NCBI RefSeq assembly: GCF_900446255.1
Contig: NZ_UIGI01000001.1
Span: 646,763-710,762 of the forward strand
Length of the DNA stretch: 64,000 nucleotides
Direction of reading: 5' to 3'
From: Buttiauxella agrestis
GTDB lineage: Bacteria; Pseudomonadota; Gammaproteobacteria; Enterobacterales; Enterobacteriaceae
The number at the start of each line of letters is the position of its first letter. Within the stretch, counting starts at the first letter, position 1. Under the pieces are notes generated by a model that ran no database searches, was not told the origin of the DNA, and saw nothing but the letters and a program-made list of their open reading frames with translations. The translations under genes and the position numbers were made by a program. This document shows positions 1 to 9,887 of this stretch, piece by piece.

Positions 1-114
1 CAGTACGCCAATCTTGGCGCCAGGGAAGAAACTGAGCGAGATATTTTTCAGAATATGGCGTTTCGGCGGAACAACTTTGCCGACACGATGCATGGTATAA
101 ACGAATTGAGCCAC
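1..114 (-). CDS. ettA: EttA, energy-dependent translational throttle ABC-F ATPase (N-terminal fragment)
   Basis: Only the first 38 codons are present; the gene runs off the left edge of the window. The translation begins MAQFVYTMHRVGKVVPPKRH and continues into the start of the first ABC ATPase domain (ending ...GAKIGVL, just before the Walker A loop), which matches the EttA (YjjK) N-terminus. EttA binds the ribosomal E site and couples translation to the ATP/ADP ratio. The start is read as GTG at 114-112, because the family sequence begins exactly there. A purine-rich GAGGCG lies about 11 bases upstream. It is divergent from slt, as in E. coli. Confidence 0.9.
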   Translation of the reverse strand, partial: MAQFVYTMHRVGKVVPPKRHILKNISLSFFPGAKIGVL

Positions 115-345
115 AGTGCGACTTCGCCTCTTTTTCGTGATGTAAGATGGTACATATCAGTGGCGAAGTGTAGCCGTTTTCAGCAGGTAATCCCAGCAGG
201 GGAAGTGGGATGTGTTACCCGGAACAGCCTTAACGCTTTTAAAGACAAAATAACACCCTCTGGCGTGGCGAAACTGCAATACCAGGGTTAGCATGAAGTA
301 ATTAATGGCGGCATGATGCTGCCCGTGAACATGTGAGGAGAACTT

Positions 346-2280
346 GTGGGGAAAGCCAAACAAGTCGTAGGGCAATTGCTGGTGGCGATGGTAACTCTTG
401 CGGCAATAACTCATGCAGTTCGTGCGGATTCTCTGGACGAGCAGCGCAGCCGCTACGCGCAAATCAAACAAGCATGGGATAGCAAGCAAATGGATGTGGT
501 GGCGCGAATCATGCCCACTTTGCAAGATTATCCGCTGTATCCCTATCTCGAATATCGCCAGATTACTGACGACTTAATGAATGAGCCAACGCTCGTCGTC
601 AGCCAATTTATTGCAGCCAACCCAACACTTCCGCCAGCGCGGGTGCTGAAGTCACGTTTTGTGAATGAACTGGCGCGCCGTGAAGACTGGCGTGGCTTGC
701 TGGCATTTAGCCCTGATCAACCCGGCACAACTGAAGCCAAATGTAATTATTACTACGCGAAATTTAACACCGGGCAGGCAGATGCTGCATGGGCGGGTGC
801 TAAAGATTTATGGCTGACAGGTAAAAACCAGCCGTCGAGCTGTGATCGTTTATTCTCGGCGTGGCGTTCGTCCGGCACCCTGGATCCGCTGGCGTACCTG
901 GAACGTATTCGCCTGGCGATGAAAGAAGGCAATACTTCGCTGGTTAATAACCTGGCGAGCCAAATGCCAGCCGAATACCAGACCATTTCCAGCGCGCTGA
1001 TTAGCCTGCAAAACAATCCCAATTCCGTGCTGACATTTGCCCAAACCGTGGGGGCAACCGACTTCACCCGTCAGGCCGCAGCCGTGGCGTTTGCCCGCGT
1101 GGCGCGTGATGACGTCGAAAATGCGCGCTTGTTGGTTCCGGCATTAATTCAAGCTCAGCAACTTAACGATTCTCAGGCTCAGGAGCTAAGAGACACTGTG
1201 GCCTGGCGTTTGATGGGCAACGATATCACTGCCGAACAGGCCGCCTGGCGTGATGATGCGATTATGCGTTCAGAGTCCACAAGCTTAGTTGAACGACGCG
1301 TGCGTATGGCGCTGGGAACGGGCGATCGAAATGGTCTGAATACCTGGCTTGCGCGTTTGCCAATGGAAGCCAAAGAGAAAGATGAATGGCGCTACTGGCA
1401 GGCGGATCTGCTGATGGAGCGTGGCCGCGATACGGAAGCCAAAGATATCCTTCATTCCTTAATGCAGCAACGGGGTTTCTACCCGATGGTGGCAGCGCAG
1501 CGTTTAGGAGAAGAGTATCCGTTACGCGTCGATAAAGCGGTTGCGGTAAACCCGGCGTTGGTGCAAGGGCCTGAAATGGCGCGTGTGCGCGAACTGATGT
1601 ACTGGAATCTCGATAATACTGCGCGTAGCGAATGGGCAAACTTGATAAGCAGTCGTAGCAAACCGGAGCAGGAAGGGTTAGCCCGTTACGCTTTTGAGCA
1701 AAACTGGTGGGATCTTAGCGTACAGGCAACGATCGCCGGAAAACTTTGGGATCATCTCGAAGAGCGCTTCCCGCTGGCGTACAAAGATATTTTCTCTCGC
1801 TACGTGAGCGGAAAAGATATCTCGCAAAGCTACGCGATGGCGATTGCGCGTCAGGAAAGTGCCTGGAACCCTAAAGTAAGATCGCCTGTTGGCGCGAGTG
1901 GTTTAATGCAAATCATGCCGGGTACTGCGACGCACACCGTGAAGATGTTTAATATTCCAGGTTACACCAGCACGAATCAGCTACTGGACCCGGAGACCAA
2001 CATCAACATCGGCACCAGTTACTTGCAGTATGTTTCCCAGCAATTTGAGAATAACCGGATTTTCTCATCCGCGGCGTATAACGCAGGTCCTGGACGTGTC
2101 AGAACCTGGCTGGGTAACAGCGCCGGGCGTATCGACGCAGTGGCCTTCGTTGAAAGTATTCCTTTCTCCGAAACTCGCGGATATGTGAAAAACGTGCTGG
2201 CTTACGATGCCTACTACAGCTATTTCATGGGCAAATCGAAGCCGCTGCTCACCGATGGAGAGTGGCAACGCCGTTATTGA
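346..2280 (+). CDS. slt: Soluble lytic murein transglycosylase Slt70
   Basis: Periplasmic enzyme that cleaves the MurNAc-GlcNAc bond of peptidoglycan, forming 1,6-anhydroMurNAc. The 644 residues match the E. coli length (645). The start is GTG preceded by GAGGAGAA. Residues 1-27 form a signal peptide with likely cleavage after VRA. A long alpha-helical superhelix (U and L domains) is followed by the lysozyme-like C domain from about residue 470. The catalytic glutamate is E504 in RQESAWNP, with downstream GLMQIMPGTA and AYNAGPGR motifs typical of family 1 transglycosylases. It lies directly upstream of trpR, whose promoter overlaps the slt stop codon. Confidence 0.97.
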   Translation: MGKAKQVVGQLLVAMVTLAAITHAVRADSLDEQRSRYAQIKQAWDSKQMDVVARIMPTLQDYPLYPYLEYRQITDDLMNEPTLVVSQFIAANPTLPPARVLKSRFVNELARREDWRGLLAFSPDQPGTTEAKCNYYYAKFNTGQADAAWAGAKDLWLTGKNQPSSCDRLFSAWRSSGTLDPLAYLERIRLAMKEGNTSLVNNLASQMPAEYQTISSALISLQNNPNSVLTFAQTVGATDFTRQAAAVAFARVARDDVENARLLVPALIQAQQLNDSQAQELRDTVAWRLMGNDITAEQAAWRDDAIMRSESTSLVERRVRMALGTGDRNGLNTWLARLPMEAKEKDEWRYWQADLLMERGRDTEAKDILHSLMQQRGFYPMVAAQRLGEEYPLRVDKAVAVNPALVQGPEMARVRELMYWNLDNTARSEWANLISSRSKPEQEGLARYAFEQNWWDLSVQATIAGKLWDHLEERFPLAYKDIFSRYVSGKDISQSYAMAIARQESAWNPKVRSPVGASGLMQIMPGTATHTVKMFNIPGYTSTNQLLDPETNINIGTSYLQYVSQQFENNRIFSSAAYNAGPGRVRTWLGNSAGRIDAVAFVESIPFSETRGYVKNVLAYDAYYSYFMGKSKPLLTDGEWQRRY

Positions 2281-2323
2281 TTTTGTGGGGTCTATGATAT
2301 GCTGCGTACTAGTTGAATAGTAT
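2277..2323 (+). promoter_or_regulatory. trpR promoter with trp operator
   Basis: A -35-like TTGATT (2277-2282) and -10-like TATGCT (2298-2303, spacer 15) overlap the slt stop codon. Immediately downstream is an imperfect 18-bp palindrome at 2306-2323 (GTACTAGTTGAATAGTAT) built around the ACTAGT half-site used by TrpR. Autorepression of trpR through such an operator is established in E. coli. The exact transcription start is inferred. Confidence 0.75.
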
Positions 2324-2334
2324 GGTGGCATATC

Positions 2335-2664
2335 ATGACTCAGCATTCTCAATATTCGGCAGAGCACGCCGAGCAAAGTAATCAAGAGTGGCTCCGCTTT
2401 GTGGAGCTGCTACAGCAATCGTTCGATAAGCAGCTGCACATGCCGCTGCTTATGCTGTTGCTGACGCCAGACGAACGCACAGCCTTGGGGACGCGCGTCA
2501 GAATAATTGAAGAGTTACTGCGTGGTGAGATGAGTCAGCGTGAGCTTAAAAACGAGCTTGGCGCGGGGATTGCGACAATCACGCGTGGTTCCAATAGCCT
2601 GAAATCTGCCCCGCCTGCGTTGCGCGCCTGGCTGGAGCAGGAATTATTAGCCGGTAAAAACTAG
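2335..2664 (+). CDS. trpR: Trp operon repressor TrpR
   Basis: Dimeric tryptophan-activated repressor of trpEDCBA, aroH, mtr and its own gene. 109 residues, close to the E. coli 108. The conserved core [20 protein letters not shown] and the helix-turn-helix [20 protein letters not shown] (about residues 68-90) are intact. A GGTGG sequence lies about 7 bases before the ATG. Its last four bases overlap the convergent yjjX gene. The operator at 2306-2323 indicates autoregulation. Confidence 0.97.
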   Translation: MTQHSQYSAEHAEQSNQEWLRFVELLQQSFDKQLHMPLLMLLLTPDERTALGTRVRIIEELLRGEMSQRELKNELGAGIATITRGSNSLKSAPPALRAWLEQELLAGKN

Positions 2665-3176
2665 TGATAAATCGAGTTGTGGAACGGGCTTAATGCCAGA
2701 ATCACGGCCTGGTGATAAACGCTACTGCGCGTTAGTTTCCCGCCGGTAAAGACACCAATCGCCCCTTCTTTATTACCAATCTTATCAATCCCGGTATAGG
2801 CCGACATCACTGGCCCTAACGCTTCGCCTGCCCGGACTTTCTCAAGAATAATGGCGGGCAGCGGAAGGGTTGCCGAACGGGCTTCACCGCGCTGCTTGTG
2901 GTTTTCAATAACGACCCAGCTAAACGTACTGTCGTCGTCAATTCCTGCTTCAACCGCCACCCAAAAATCTGCCTCAGGGCGAACCTGGCGAGCATTCATA
3001 ATTCGGCATCGTGCGCCAGTTCGCGTTTCATGGTTTCCGAATGGCTGTTCGGGCACGCCACTATCGACGGCGACGGGTTCAATATGGCAGCATCCCTCAC
3101 CATAGATATCGTCGAATGCCTGGAGAATTGCCTGAATTTTGGCAGGATTGGTTGTTGCGCAGACGACATGGTACAT
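2661..3176 (-). CDS. yjjX: Inosine/xanthosine triphosphatase YjjX
   Basis: House-cleaning NTPase of the YjjX (DUF84) family that hydrolyses ITP and XTP, limiting non-canonical purines in nucleic acids. Family landmarks are [18 protein letters not shown] at the N-terminus, [17 protein letters not shown] and the C-terminal [19 protein letters not shown]. The start at 3176 aligns with the E. coli start and gives 171 residues. An ATG two codons upstream (3182) sits better behind a GAGAG sequence (spacing 6) and is a real alternative. An in-frame TTG at 3194 is unlikely. It converges on trpR (4-base overlap) and is divergent from gpmB. Confidence 0.92.
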   Translation of the reverse strand: MYHVVCATTNPAKIQAILQAFDDIYGEGCCHIEPVAVDSGVPEQPFGNHETRTGARCRIMNARQVRPEADFWVAVEAGIDDDSTFSWVVIENHKQRGEARSATLPLPAIILEKVRAGEALGPVMSAYTGIDKIGNKEGAIGVFTGGKLTRSSVYHQAVILALSPFHNSIYH

Positions 3177-3227
3177 AATCATTGAAACTCTCAAGAAATT
3201 GTTGCCGCAGTATAACGGAAAAAACGC

Positions 3228-3875
3228 ATGTTACAGGTATACCTTGTTCGCCACGGCGAAACGCAGTGGAATGCGCAACGCCGCATTCAGGGCCAGTCAG
3301 ACAGTGCGCTGACTGAAAAAGGAGAACGTCAGGCCGAGCAGGTGGCCGAGCGTGTCAAAACGTTGGGCATTACGCATGTGATTGCCAGTGATTTGGGGCG
3401 TACACGGCGTACCGCTGAGATCATTGCGATGGCGTGTGGTGTGGATGTCACGCTGGACGCCCGTTTACGCGAGCTGGATATGGGCGTTCTGGAACGTCGT
3501 AATCTGGATACGCTAAACGAAGAAGAAGAGGGCTGGCGTCGTCAACTCGTCAATGGCACGGCTGATGGCCGAATTCCTGACGGTGAAAGCATGTTGGAGA
3601 TGAGCGAACGTATGCACGCAGCTTTAAATGCTTGCCTGGATTTACCTGCGGGGAGTCGTCCGTTGCTGGTGAGTCACGGTATGGCGCTGGGCTGCCTGGT
3701 GAGTACGATTCTGGGTTTACCCGCCTGGGCTGAACGTCGCTTACGTTTAAGAAACTGTTCGATTTCTCGGGTGGATCACCAACAAAGTCCGTGGCTGGCT
3801 TCTGGCTGGGTGATTGAAACGGCAGGGGACATCTCGCATCTGGACGCCCCTGCGTTGGACGAATTACAGCGTTAA
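3228..3875 (+). CDS. gpmB: Histidine phosphatase family protein GpmB
   Basis: Member of the histidine phosphatase/phosphoglycerate mutase superfamily; 215 residues, identical in length to E. coli GpmB (YtjC). The phosphohistidine motif LVRHGET lies at residues 6-12 and the second catalytic histidine is in [10 protein letters not shown] (about residue 150). The family name suggests a cofactor-dependent phosphoglycerate mutase, but biochemical support for that activity is weak and a broader phosphatase role is equally possible. It ends exactly where the convergent rob gene ends (adjacent stop codons). Confidence 0.93.
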   Translation: MLQVYLVRHGETQWNAQRRIQGQSDSALTEKGERQAEQVAERVKTLGITHVIASDLGRTRRTAEIIAMACGVDVTLDARLRELDMGVLERRNLDTLNEEEEGWRRQLVNGTADGRIPDGESMLEMSERMHAALNACLDLPAGSRPLLVSHGMALGCLVSTILGLPAWAERRLRLRNCSISRVDHQQSPWLASGWVIETAGDISHLDAPALDELQR

Positions 3876-4745
3876 TTAACGGCGCACTGGAATCAGATAT
3901 TCACATCTGATTTGCATTGGTCGGTCCTGAACACGCGCTTCTTCCTGCGGGAAGAAGCGTTCAATATCCTGACCTTTGCGACGCGTCAGGTTCAGCGATG
4001 GCATACAGGTGCCGTAAATCGTCAGGATAAATTCCTGCAAACCGGTGCCTGGGCCTTCGTAGTCGAACTGTACGTAGTCGCCACCTTCCAGTCTGACTGG
4101 ATGGGAATCGGGCAAGAACCCATTCGCCAGTTCTGGCGCGAGAGCCGTGGTATAAAACACTTCCTGCTCGTCATCACGCTCAATGCTTGGGCGCGGCTCA
4201 TGCAAACCGTAAAGTACACGTGGCAAAGTTGGAGAGTTCCCCAGGAACTGCGTCCAGAACTGAATGCGCATTTCGTTGCGGAAATCAGAGATTTGTTCAA
4301 GCGTGCAGCTATAACTTTGCGTGACGCCAACCAGGTGAGTTTCTGGTAGCGTGACAAACTGCGCTTGAGGCAGTGCATACTCATCTAAACGCAACGGCGG
4401 ACGCATGCCGAAAGCGCTCCAGTCAGGAGAACGACGGTACAATGCAGGCGTTTGAGTAAACTGTTTTTTGAAGGCGCGAGTAAACGTCTGTTGCGAGTCA
4501 AAACGATACTGTAAGGCAATATCCAGAATTGGACGCGCGGTCAATCGCAATGCTACGGCGGATTTAGATAAACGACGCGCACGAATATATGCACCAATGG
4601 CATGACCCGTTACGTCTTTGAACATCCGTTGTAGATGCCACTTGGAATAGCCTGCTTTTGCCGCCACATTATCCAGTGACAGAGGCTGATCCAGATGGCC
4701 TTCTAGCCAGGTTAATAGATCGCGAATGATCCCTGCCTGATCCAT
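3876..4745 (-). CDS. rob: Right-origin-binding transcriptional activator Rob
   Basis: AraC/XylS-family activator that binds mar/sox/rob boxes and oriC, and raises resistance to antibiotics, solvents and superoxide. 289 residues as in E. coli. The N-terminal AraC DNA-binding domain (about 8-106) shows both helix-turn-helices, including KAGYSKWHLQRMFKDVTG and QYRFDSQQTFTRAFKKQF. The C-terminal GyrI-like effector-binding domain occupies about 120-289. It is unusual among MarA-type activators in having this C-terminal ligand domain, a known Rob property. It is divergent from creA across about 200 AT-rich bases. Confidence 0.96.
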   Translation of the reverse strand: MDQAGIIRDLLTWLEGHLDQPLSLDNVAAKAGYSKWHLQRMFKDVTGHAIGAYIRARRLSKSAVALRLTARPILDIALQYRFDSQQTFTRAFKKQFTQTPALYRRSPDWSAFGMRPPLRLDEYALPQAQFVTLPETHLVGVTQSYSCTLEQISDFRNEMRIQFWTQFLGNSPTLPRVLYGLHEPRPSIERDDEQEVFYTTALAPELANGFLPDSHPVRLEGGDYVQFDYEGPGTGLQEFILTIYGTCMPSLNLTRRKGQDIERFFPQEEARVQDRPMQIRCEYLIPVRR

Positions 4746-4952
4746 ATAATATCCTCATCCTGACACGGTGAGTGCCGTTAATGTGGGCGATGATAGCACT
4801 TTTTGTTGTTATGACATTCAGAGTTTTTTTTAACAAGTCGTGCCAAAATTAGCTACTCATTCTGATAATTTTATTAATAACGTGATATTTAACGACTTTC
4901 TGGTCGAAAAAGTTAATAGTCCCTACATGTAATCTTAACCAACGGTAACAAT

Positions 4953-5423
4953 ATGAAATATAAAGTTTTAGTTGTACTGGGTTCATTGATGTTGATTTCA
5001 TTGGGTGTTCGGGCAGAGCAAATTGGCTCGGTTGACACGGTTTTCAAAATATTTGGCCCTGACCATAAAATCGTCGTTGAGGCGTTTGACGACCCTGATG
5101 TTAAAAACGTGACCTGCTATATCAGTCGCGCAAAAACAGGTGGCATTAAAGGTGGTTTAGGTCTTGCCGAAGATACCTCAGATGCGGCAATTTCCTGCCA
5201 GCAAGTGGGACCGGTAGAACTGAGCGAGAAAATTAAAGCGGGTAAAACTCAGGGAGATGTGGTGTTCCAGAAACGGACATCGCTGGTCTTTAAAAAGCTG
5301 CAAGTAGTTCGTTTTTACGATGCAAAACGTAACACGCTGGCATACCTGGCTTATTCTGACAAAGTCGTCGACGGCTCGCCTAAAAACGCGCTAAGTGCCG
5401 TGCCAATTATGCCGTGGAAGTAA
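4953..5423 (+). CDS. creA: CreA, periplasmic protein of the cre locus
   Basis: Small exported protein (156 residues; E. coli 157) with a typical signal peptide, [21 protein letters not shown], cleaved near residue 22. The mature part is a CreA-family domain with two or three cysteines (for example [12 protein letters not shown] and ISCQQVG) that could form a disulfide. Its biochemical function is unknown. It precedes creB by 13 bases and is probably the first gene of a creABC unit. creD, further downstream, has its own CreB-responsive promoter. Confidence 0.93.
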   Translation: MKYKVLVVLGSLMLISLGVRAEQIGSVDTVFKIFGPDHKIVVEAFDDPDVKNVTCYISRAKTGGIKGGLGLAEDTSDAAISCQQVGPVELSEKIKAGKTQGDVVFQKRTSLVFKKLQVVRFYDAKRNTLAYLAYSDKVVDGSPKNALSAVPIMPWK

Positions 5424-5436
5424 CCAGGAGCGAATA

Positions 5437-6132
5437 ATGAGTCAGGCCACAATCTGGTTAGTTGAGGATGAAGCCAGTATCGCCGATACGCTTATCTACA
5501 CGTTGCAACAAGAAGGCTTTGTGGTGTGCGGGTTTGATCGCGGTTTGCCAGTGTTGGATGCGGCGCGTGTTGCGCGTCCGGACCTGGCGATTCTGGATGT
5601 CGGCCTGCCAGACATTAATGGTTTTGAGTTATGTCGTCGCTTGTTGGCTGATTATCCAGAATTACCGTTACTGTTTCTGACGGCGCGTAGCGAAGAGGTC
5701 GACCGGTTGATTGGCCTCGAAATTGGCGCGGATGACTATATTGCCAAGCCATTCTCCCCGCGGGAAGTGTGTGCGAGGGTGCGAACCGTTTTGCGCCGTT
5801 TACACAAGCAGCGGCAAAATACCGGAGCCAGCGTTCAGCGTATTGGATTGTTTGAACTTAACGAAATGGCTGCGCTGATCACCTGGTGCCAGCAACCTTT
5901 GCACCTCACTCGCTATGAATTCCTGATGCTAAAGATTTTTTTGCAGTGGCCAGGGCGTGTATTTTCGCGCCAGCAACTCATGGAATTAGTCTGGAGCACG
6001 GCGGAAGAAAGTTTTGATCGCACCGTGGATACTCACATCAAAACCCTGCGAGCCAAACTCCGGGCTATTAATCCTGATCTTTCCCCCATCAACACGCACC
6101 GTGGCCTGGGTTACAGCCTGGGGGTGAGCTAA
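5437..6132 (+). CDS. creB: Response regulator CreB
   Basis: OmpR/PhoB-type DNA-binding response regulator of the CreBC system, which responds to carbon source and cell-wall stress and activates cre-tag promoters. 231 residues from the ATG preceded by AGGAGCG; a longer reading starting inside creA is rejected. The receiver domain holds the acidic pair E10/D11, phosphoacceptor D54 (LAILDVGLPD) and K104 region AKPFSPRE. The winged-helix output domain ends RAKLRAINPDLSPINTHRG. The stop overlaps the creC start in TAATG, implying translational coupling. Confidence 0.96.
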   Translation: MSQATIWLVEDEASIADTLIYTLQQEGFVVCGFDRGLPVLDAARVARPDLAILDVGLPDINGFELCRRLLADYPELPLLFLTARSEEVDRLIGLEIGADDYIAKPFSPREVCARVRTVLRRLHKQRQNTGASVQRIGLFELNEMAALITWCQQPLHLTRYEFLMLKIFLQWPGRVFSRQQLMELVWSTAEESFDRTVDTHIKTLRAKLRAINPDLSPINTHRGLGYSLGVS

Positions 6133-7559
6133 TGCGCATCGGCATGCGCTTGTTGCTGGGCTATTTTCTGATTGTGGCGATTGCGGCCTGGTTTGTGCTG
6201 TCGATTTTTTTACAAGAAGTAAAACCCGGTGTTCGACGAGCAACCGAGGGAACGTTGATTGATACCGCAACGTTACTCGCCGAGTTTGCGCGTGCTGATA
6301 TGCTGGCTGGAAATGCGCAAAACGGGCAACTTGCGCAAGCATTTTCCCGCCTTAATCAACATAACTTTCAGGCCAATATCGGCGGTATTACCAAATCCCG
6401 AAATGAATATCGTGTCTACCTGACGGATGCGAAAGGCATTGTTTTGTTCGATTCCAGCGGCAAAGCAACGGGCCAGGATTACTCGCGCTGGAATGATGTG
6501 TGGCTGACCCTACAAGGGAAATATGGCGCGCGCAGTACGCCAGTCAATGCCAATAACCCGGAAAGCACGGTGATGTATGTGGCTGCTCCGGTGCGTGACG
6601 GCACAAACATTATTGGTGTACTGAGCGTAGGAAAACCTAATAGCGCGCTGGAACCGGTTATTCGCCGCAGCGAGCGCCGTATTTTGTGGGCGGGCGTTGC
6701 ATTGCTGGGTATCGCGTTGATGATTGGCTTCGGGGTGGTGTTATGGATTAACCGCTCGATTGGCGCGCTTGTGTGTTACGCCGATTCAGTCACCGAAGAA
6801 CATCCTTTGCCGTTGCCAAAACCGGGCAGCAGCGAATTGCGCAAACTGGCCTTAGCGCTGGAAAGTATGCGCCTGAAACTCGAAGGGAAAAGTTATATCG
6901 AACAGTATGTTCATGCGCTGACGCATGAGCTGAAAAGCCCGCTGGCGGCGATTCGGGGGGCGGCTGAAATTTTGCGTGAAGGCCCGCCGCAGGAAGTGGT
7001 GGAGAAATTCTCGGTGAATATTCTGCAGCAAAATCTGCGTATGCAGCAACTGGTGGATAATTTATTACGCCAGGCAAAACTGGAAAGCCGGGCGGAAATC
7101 ACACCGCAGACGATTCATCTGGTCGCACTATTTTCTGCCTTGTGCGACAGCCGTGAAGTGGTCGCTCATAGCAAACAGATTTCGTTAAGCATCGATGAGA
7201 GCACACTGAAAGACACCGTGGTTGAAGGCGACTTCGCGCTGCTGGAACAGGCTATCGGGAATTTGCTGGATAACGCGCTCGATTTCACCCCGCCAGGCGG
7301 TGAGGTGACGCTGAGTGTCGAAAATGCTGCTGACAGCGTGGCTATCCTGGTAACGGATACCGGAAGCGGTATTCCGGACTATGCTCGCGATCGTGTTTTT
7401 GAGCGTTTCTATTCCTTACCCCGCAGCAACGGGCAAAAGAGCAGCGGCTTAGGGCTGGCTTTTGTGCGCGAAGTGGCGCGTCTGCATCGTGGCACCATTA
7501 CGCTTGAGAACCGCCCGGAGGGTGGGGCGCAAGCCAGGCTGACCCTCCCGGGAAAATAA
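6132..7559 (+). CDS. creC: Sensor histidine kinase CreC
   Basis: Inner-membrane sensor kinase partner of CreB. 475 residues (E. coli 474). One membrane segment lies at about 7-27 and a second at about 183-206; they flank a periplasmic sensor domain. The HAMP linker is followed by the H-box HALTHELKSPLAAIRG with phosphorylated H265, an N-box (NLLDNALDFTPP), and the G boxes DTGSGIP and SSGLGLAF. CreC is stimulated by growth on fermentable carbon and, in several enterobacteria, by beta-lactam inhibition of PBP4. Confidence 0.96.
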   Translation: MRIGMRLLLGYFLIVAIAAWFVLSIFLQEVKPGVRRATEGTLIDTATLLAEFARADMLAGNAQNGQLAQAFSRLNQHNFQANIGGITKSRNEYRVYLTDAKGIVLFDSSGKATGQDYSRWNDVWLTLQGKYGARSTPVNANNPESTVMYVAAPVRDGTNIIGVLSVGKPNSALEPVIRRSERRILWAGVALLGIALMIGFGVVLWINRSIGALVCYADSVTEEHPLPLPKPGSSELRKLALALESMRLKLEGKSYIEQYVHALTHELKSPLAAIRGAAEILREGPPQEVVEKFSVNILQQNLRMQQLVDNLLRQAKLESRAEITPQTIHLVALFSALCDSREVVAHSKQISLSIDESTLKDTVVEGDFALLEQAIGNLLDNALDFTPPGGEVTLSVENAADSVAILVTDTGSGIPDYARDRVFERFYSLPRSNGQKSSGLGLAFVREVARLHRGTITLENRPEGGAQARLTLPGK

Positions 7560-7568
7560 TTTCACCAC

Positions 7569-7584
7569 TTCACCGTCTCTTCAC
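7569..7584 (+). promoter_or_regulatory. cre-tag (CreB binding site) upstream of creD
   Basis: TTCACCGTCTCTTCAC matches the CreB consensus TTCAC-N6-TTCAC exactly. An extra TTCAC at 7561-7565 and a degenerate TTCAT at 7590-7594 flank it, making a four-fold cluster. It lies 64 bases before the creD start codon, consistent with creD being the strongest CreBC target in E. coli. Confidence 0.85.
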
Positions 7585-7647
7585 ATAACTTCATTTAGCC
7601 CCCACATACGCTCGCTATCCTCGCCACATCAAAATATGGAGGGGATT

Positions 7648-9006
7648 ATGTTGAAATCTGCGTTGTTCTGGAAAGTGATGATTTTACTCGGTTGCATGCT
7701 GCTGTTGCTCATTCCGCTGAGTATGCTGAGTTCGTTAATTGATGAGCGCAGCAGTTATCGGGATGATGTTGAGCAGTCGCTGCGTCAGAGTACCAGCGGC
7801 CCACAGACCATTACCGGCCCGCTCATTGCCATTCCCATAACTGAACTGACAACCGTTATGGAAGACAATAAAGAGGTTAAAAAAGAGCGCCGCTTCATTC
7901 GCTACTATCTGCCGGAAAACTTAAATATAGTGGGAAAGCAGACCGTTGAGCCACGTCATATCGGCATTTACGAGGGGCAAATTTGGCGCACAGCTATCAC
8001 GATTGATGCCACGTTTAACCGCCAGCAGCTCAATAATGATTTTAGCGGTAACACCCAAATTGGCGCACCGTATGTCGTGCTGGCAGTAGGTGATTCTCGC
8101 GGTATCGGTAAAGTTGGCGAGTTGGATATCAACGGCAAATCTTATCCGATTGAACCTGGGAGTCACTTACCCGGCGTTGAACAGGGGCTGCACGCCATTC
8201 TCCCTGCTGAGCATCTCCAGGATGAGAAACTCACGCTTCGCTTTAGTCTGGACTTGATGGGCACCAAACAGCTTGCCGTGGTGCCGCTTGGACGCAATAG
8301 CCAGTTCAGTTTAACCAGCAACTGGCCGCATCCGAGCTTTATTGGCGATTTCCTGCCGCAACAGCGCACGGTAACGGAAAGCGGATTTACCGCTAATTGG
8401 CAGAGCACCTGGTTTGCCAACAACCTGAACACCAGCTTCTATGATGGACAAATTGTGGATGTCGATCGCCTGCCAGCCTTTAGCGTGACGGTGGCAAATC
8501 CTGTCGACCAGTATCAACTCACCGATCGCGCTGTAAAGTACGCCATCTTACTGATTGGTCTGACGTTTATGAGTTTCTTCCTGCTGGAGACGCTGACGGG
8601 TTTGCGCGTTCACCCGATGCAGTATTTGTTGGTTGGGCTATCGCTGGTGATGTTTTATCTTGTTCTGTTGGCGGTCTCAGAACATATCGGGTTTAACGGC
8701 GCGTGGCTGCTGGCGAGTCTGATTTGTGCGGGGATTAATGGGTTCTATTTGAAGGCCATTCTGAACAGCTGGAAAACCAGTTTGATGTTTACGATCGGCT
8801 TGCTGACGCTTGATGCAGTGCTCTGGCAGTTGCTTCAGTCTGAGGACAGTGCTTTGTTACTTGGTACGGGAGTCCTTTTTGTGGCGCTATCGGCCATTAT
8901 GATGCTAACCCGTCACACCGATTGGTACGGCATGAGTAAAAAAGTGCAGACACTGGAAACTGGCGACGCTCAGAAAGACCCTGACCGCTTCCGCCTGTGG
9001 AAATAA
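7648..9006 (+). CDS. creD: Inner membrane protein CreD
   Basis: Integral membrane protein of the CreD/CbrB family, induced by CreBC and linked to envelope integrity and colicin or beta-lactam tolerance; its molecular activity is unknown. 452 residues (E. coli 450) from the ATG behind a strong GGAGGGG. A single N-terminal membrane segment (about 8-28) is followed by a large periplasmic beta-rich domain (about 30-290), then a cluster of hydrophobic helices between about 295 and 425. A CreB site and a dedicated promoter region lie directly upstream. Confidence 0.95.
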   Translation: MLKSALFWKVMILLGCMLLLLIPLSMLSSLIDERSSYRDDVEQSLRQSTSGPQTITGPLIAIPITELTTVMEDNKEVKKERRFIRYYLPENLNIVGKQTVEPRHIGIYEGQIWRTAITIDATFNRQQLNNDFSGNTQIGAPYVVLAVGDSRGIGKVGELDINGKSYPIEPGSHLPGVEQGLHAILPAEHLQDEKLTLRFSLDLMGTKQLAVVPLGRNSQFSLTSNWPHPSFIGDFLPQQRTVTESGFTANWQSTWFANNLNTSFYDGQIVDVDRLPAFSVTVANPVDQYQLTDRAVKYAILLIGLTFMSFFLLETLTGLRVHPMQYLLVGLSLVMFYLVLLAVSEHIGFNGAWLLASLICAGINGFYLKAILNSWKTSLMFTIGLLTLDAVLWQLLQSEDSALLLGTGVLFVALSAIMMLTRHTDWYGMSKKVQTLETGDAQKDPDRFRLWK

Positions 9007-9028
9007 AGTTTTTCTAAAAGCAAAAGAA

Positions 9029-9054
9029 AAGGGCGGATTAAATCCGCCCTTTCG
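9029..9054. terminator. Bidirectional terminator between creD and arcA
   Basis: Inverted repeat with arms AAGGGCGGATT and AATCCGCCCTT, A-rich on the left and T-rich on the right. It can terminate both the rightward creD transcript and the leftward arcA transcript. Confidence 0.85.
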
Positions 9055-9074
9055 TGTTCAAGTTGATTACAGGT

Positions 9075-9791
9075 TTATTCCTGTAAATCGCCGCAGAAGC
9101 GATAACCTTCGCCATGGATGGTGGCGATGATTTCAGGTGTATCTGGAGTCGATTCGAAATGCTTACGAATACGACGAATTGTGACGTCAACGGTACGGTC
9201 GTGCGGCTTAAGCTCACGGCCTGTCATTTTCTTCAGCAATTCAGCACGAGACTGAATTTTCCCAGGGTTTTCGCAGAAGTGCAGCATCGCGCGGAATTCG
9301 CTACGCGGCAACTTGTACTGCTCGCCATTTGGGCTGACCAGTGAACGGCTGTTGATGTCCAGTTCCCAACCATTGAACTTGTAGCTTTCAACGGAACGAC
9401 GTTCTTCGCTGATTGCACCCAGGTTCATAGTACGAGACAACAAGTTACGCGCACGAATGGTTAATTCACGTGGGTTGAATGGCTTAGTGATGTAATCATC
9501 TGCGCCGATTTCAAGGCCAAGGATTTTATCCACTTCGTTATCGCGGCCGGTCAGGAACATCAATGCCACATTGGCTTGCTCACGCAATTCACGCGCCAGG
9601 AGCAGGCCATTTTTACCTGGCAGATTGATATCCATAATGACAAGGTTGATGTCATTATCGGAAAGGATCTGATGCATTTCAGCGCCATCTGTCGCTTCAA
9701 AAACATCATAGCCTTCAGCTTCAAAAATGCTCTTTAACGTGTTGCGTGTTACTAATTCGTCTTCGACGATAAGAATATGCGGGGTCTGCAT
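9075..9791 (-). CDS. arcA: Aerobic respiration control response regulator ArcA
   Basis: Global OmpR-type regulator phosphorylated by ArcB under micro-aerobic or anaerobic conditions, repressing respiratory genes. 238 residues, the family length. The receiver has acidic pocket E10/D11 and phosphoacceptor D54 (MDINLPGK); [10 protein letters not shown] carries the conserved lysine. The winged-helix domain ends [20 protein letters not shown]. It has a long upstream leader with an FNR-type site at 10072-10085, in line with FNR activation of arcA known in E. coli. Confidence 0.97.
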   Translation of the reverse strand: MQTPHILIVEDELVTRNTLKSIFEAEGYDVFEATDGAEMHQILSDNDINLVIMDINLPGKNGLLLARELREQANVALMFLTGRDNEVDKILGLEIGADDYITKPFNPRELTIRARNLLSRTMNLGAISEERRSVESYKFNGWELDINSRSLVSPNGEQYKLPRSEFRAMLHFCENPGKIQSRAELLKKMTGRELKPHDRTVDVTIRRIRKHFESTPDTPEIIATIHGEGYRFCGDLQE

Positions 9792-9887
9792 GTTTGCTAC
9801 CTAAAATTGCCAACTAAATCAAAACAGGAAGTACAAAAGTCCCTGACCTGCCTATTACATGCCATAAATTAACATGTTGGGCGTAAC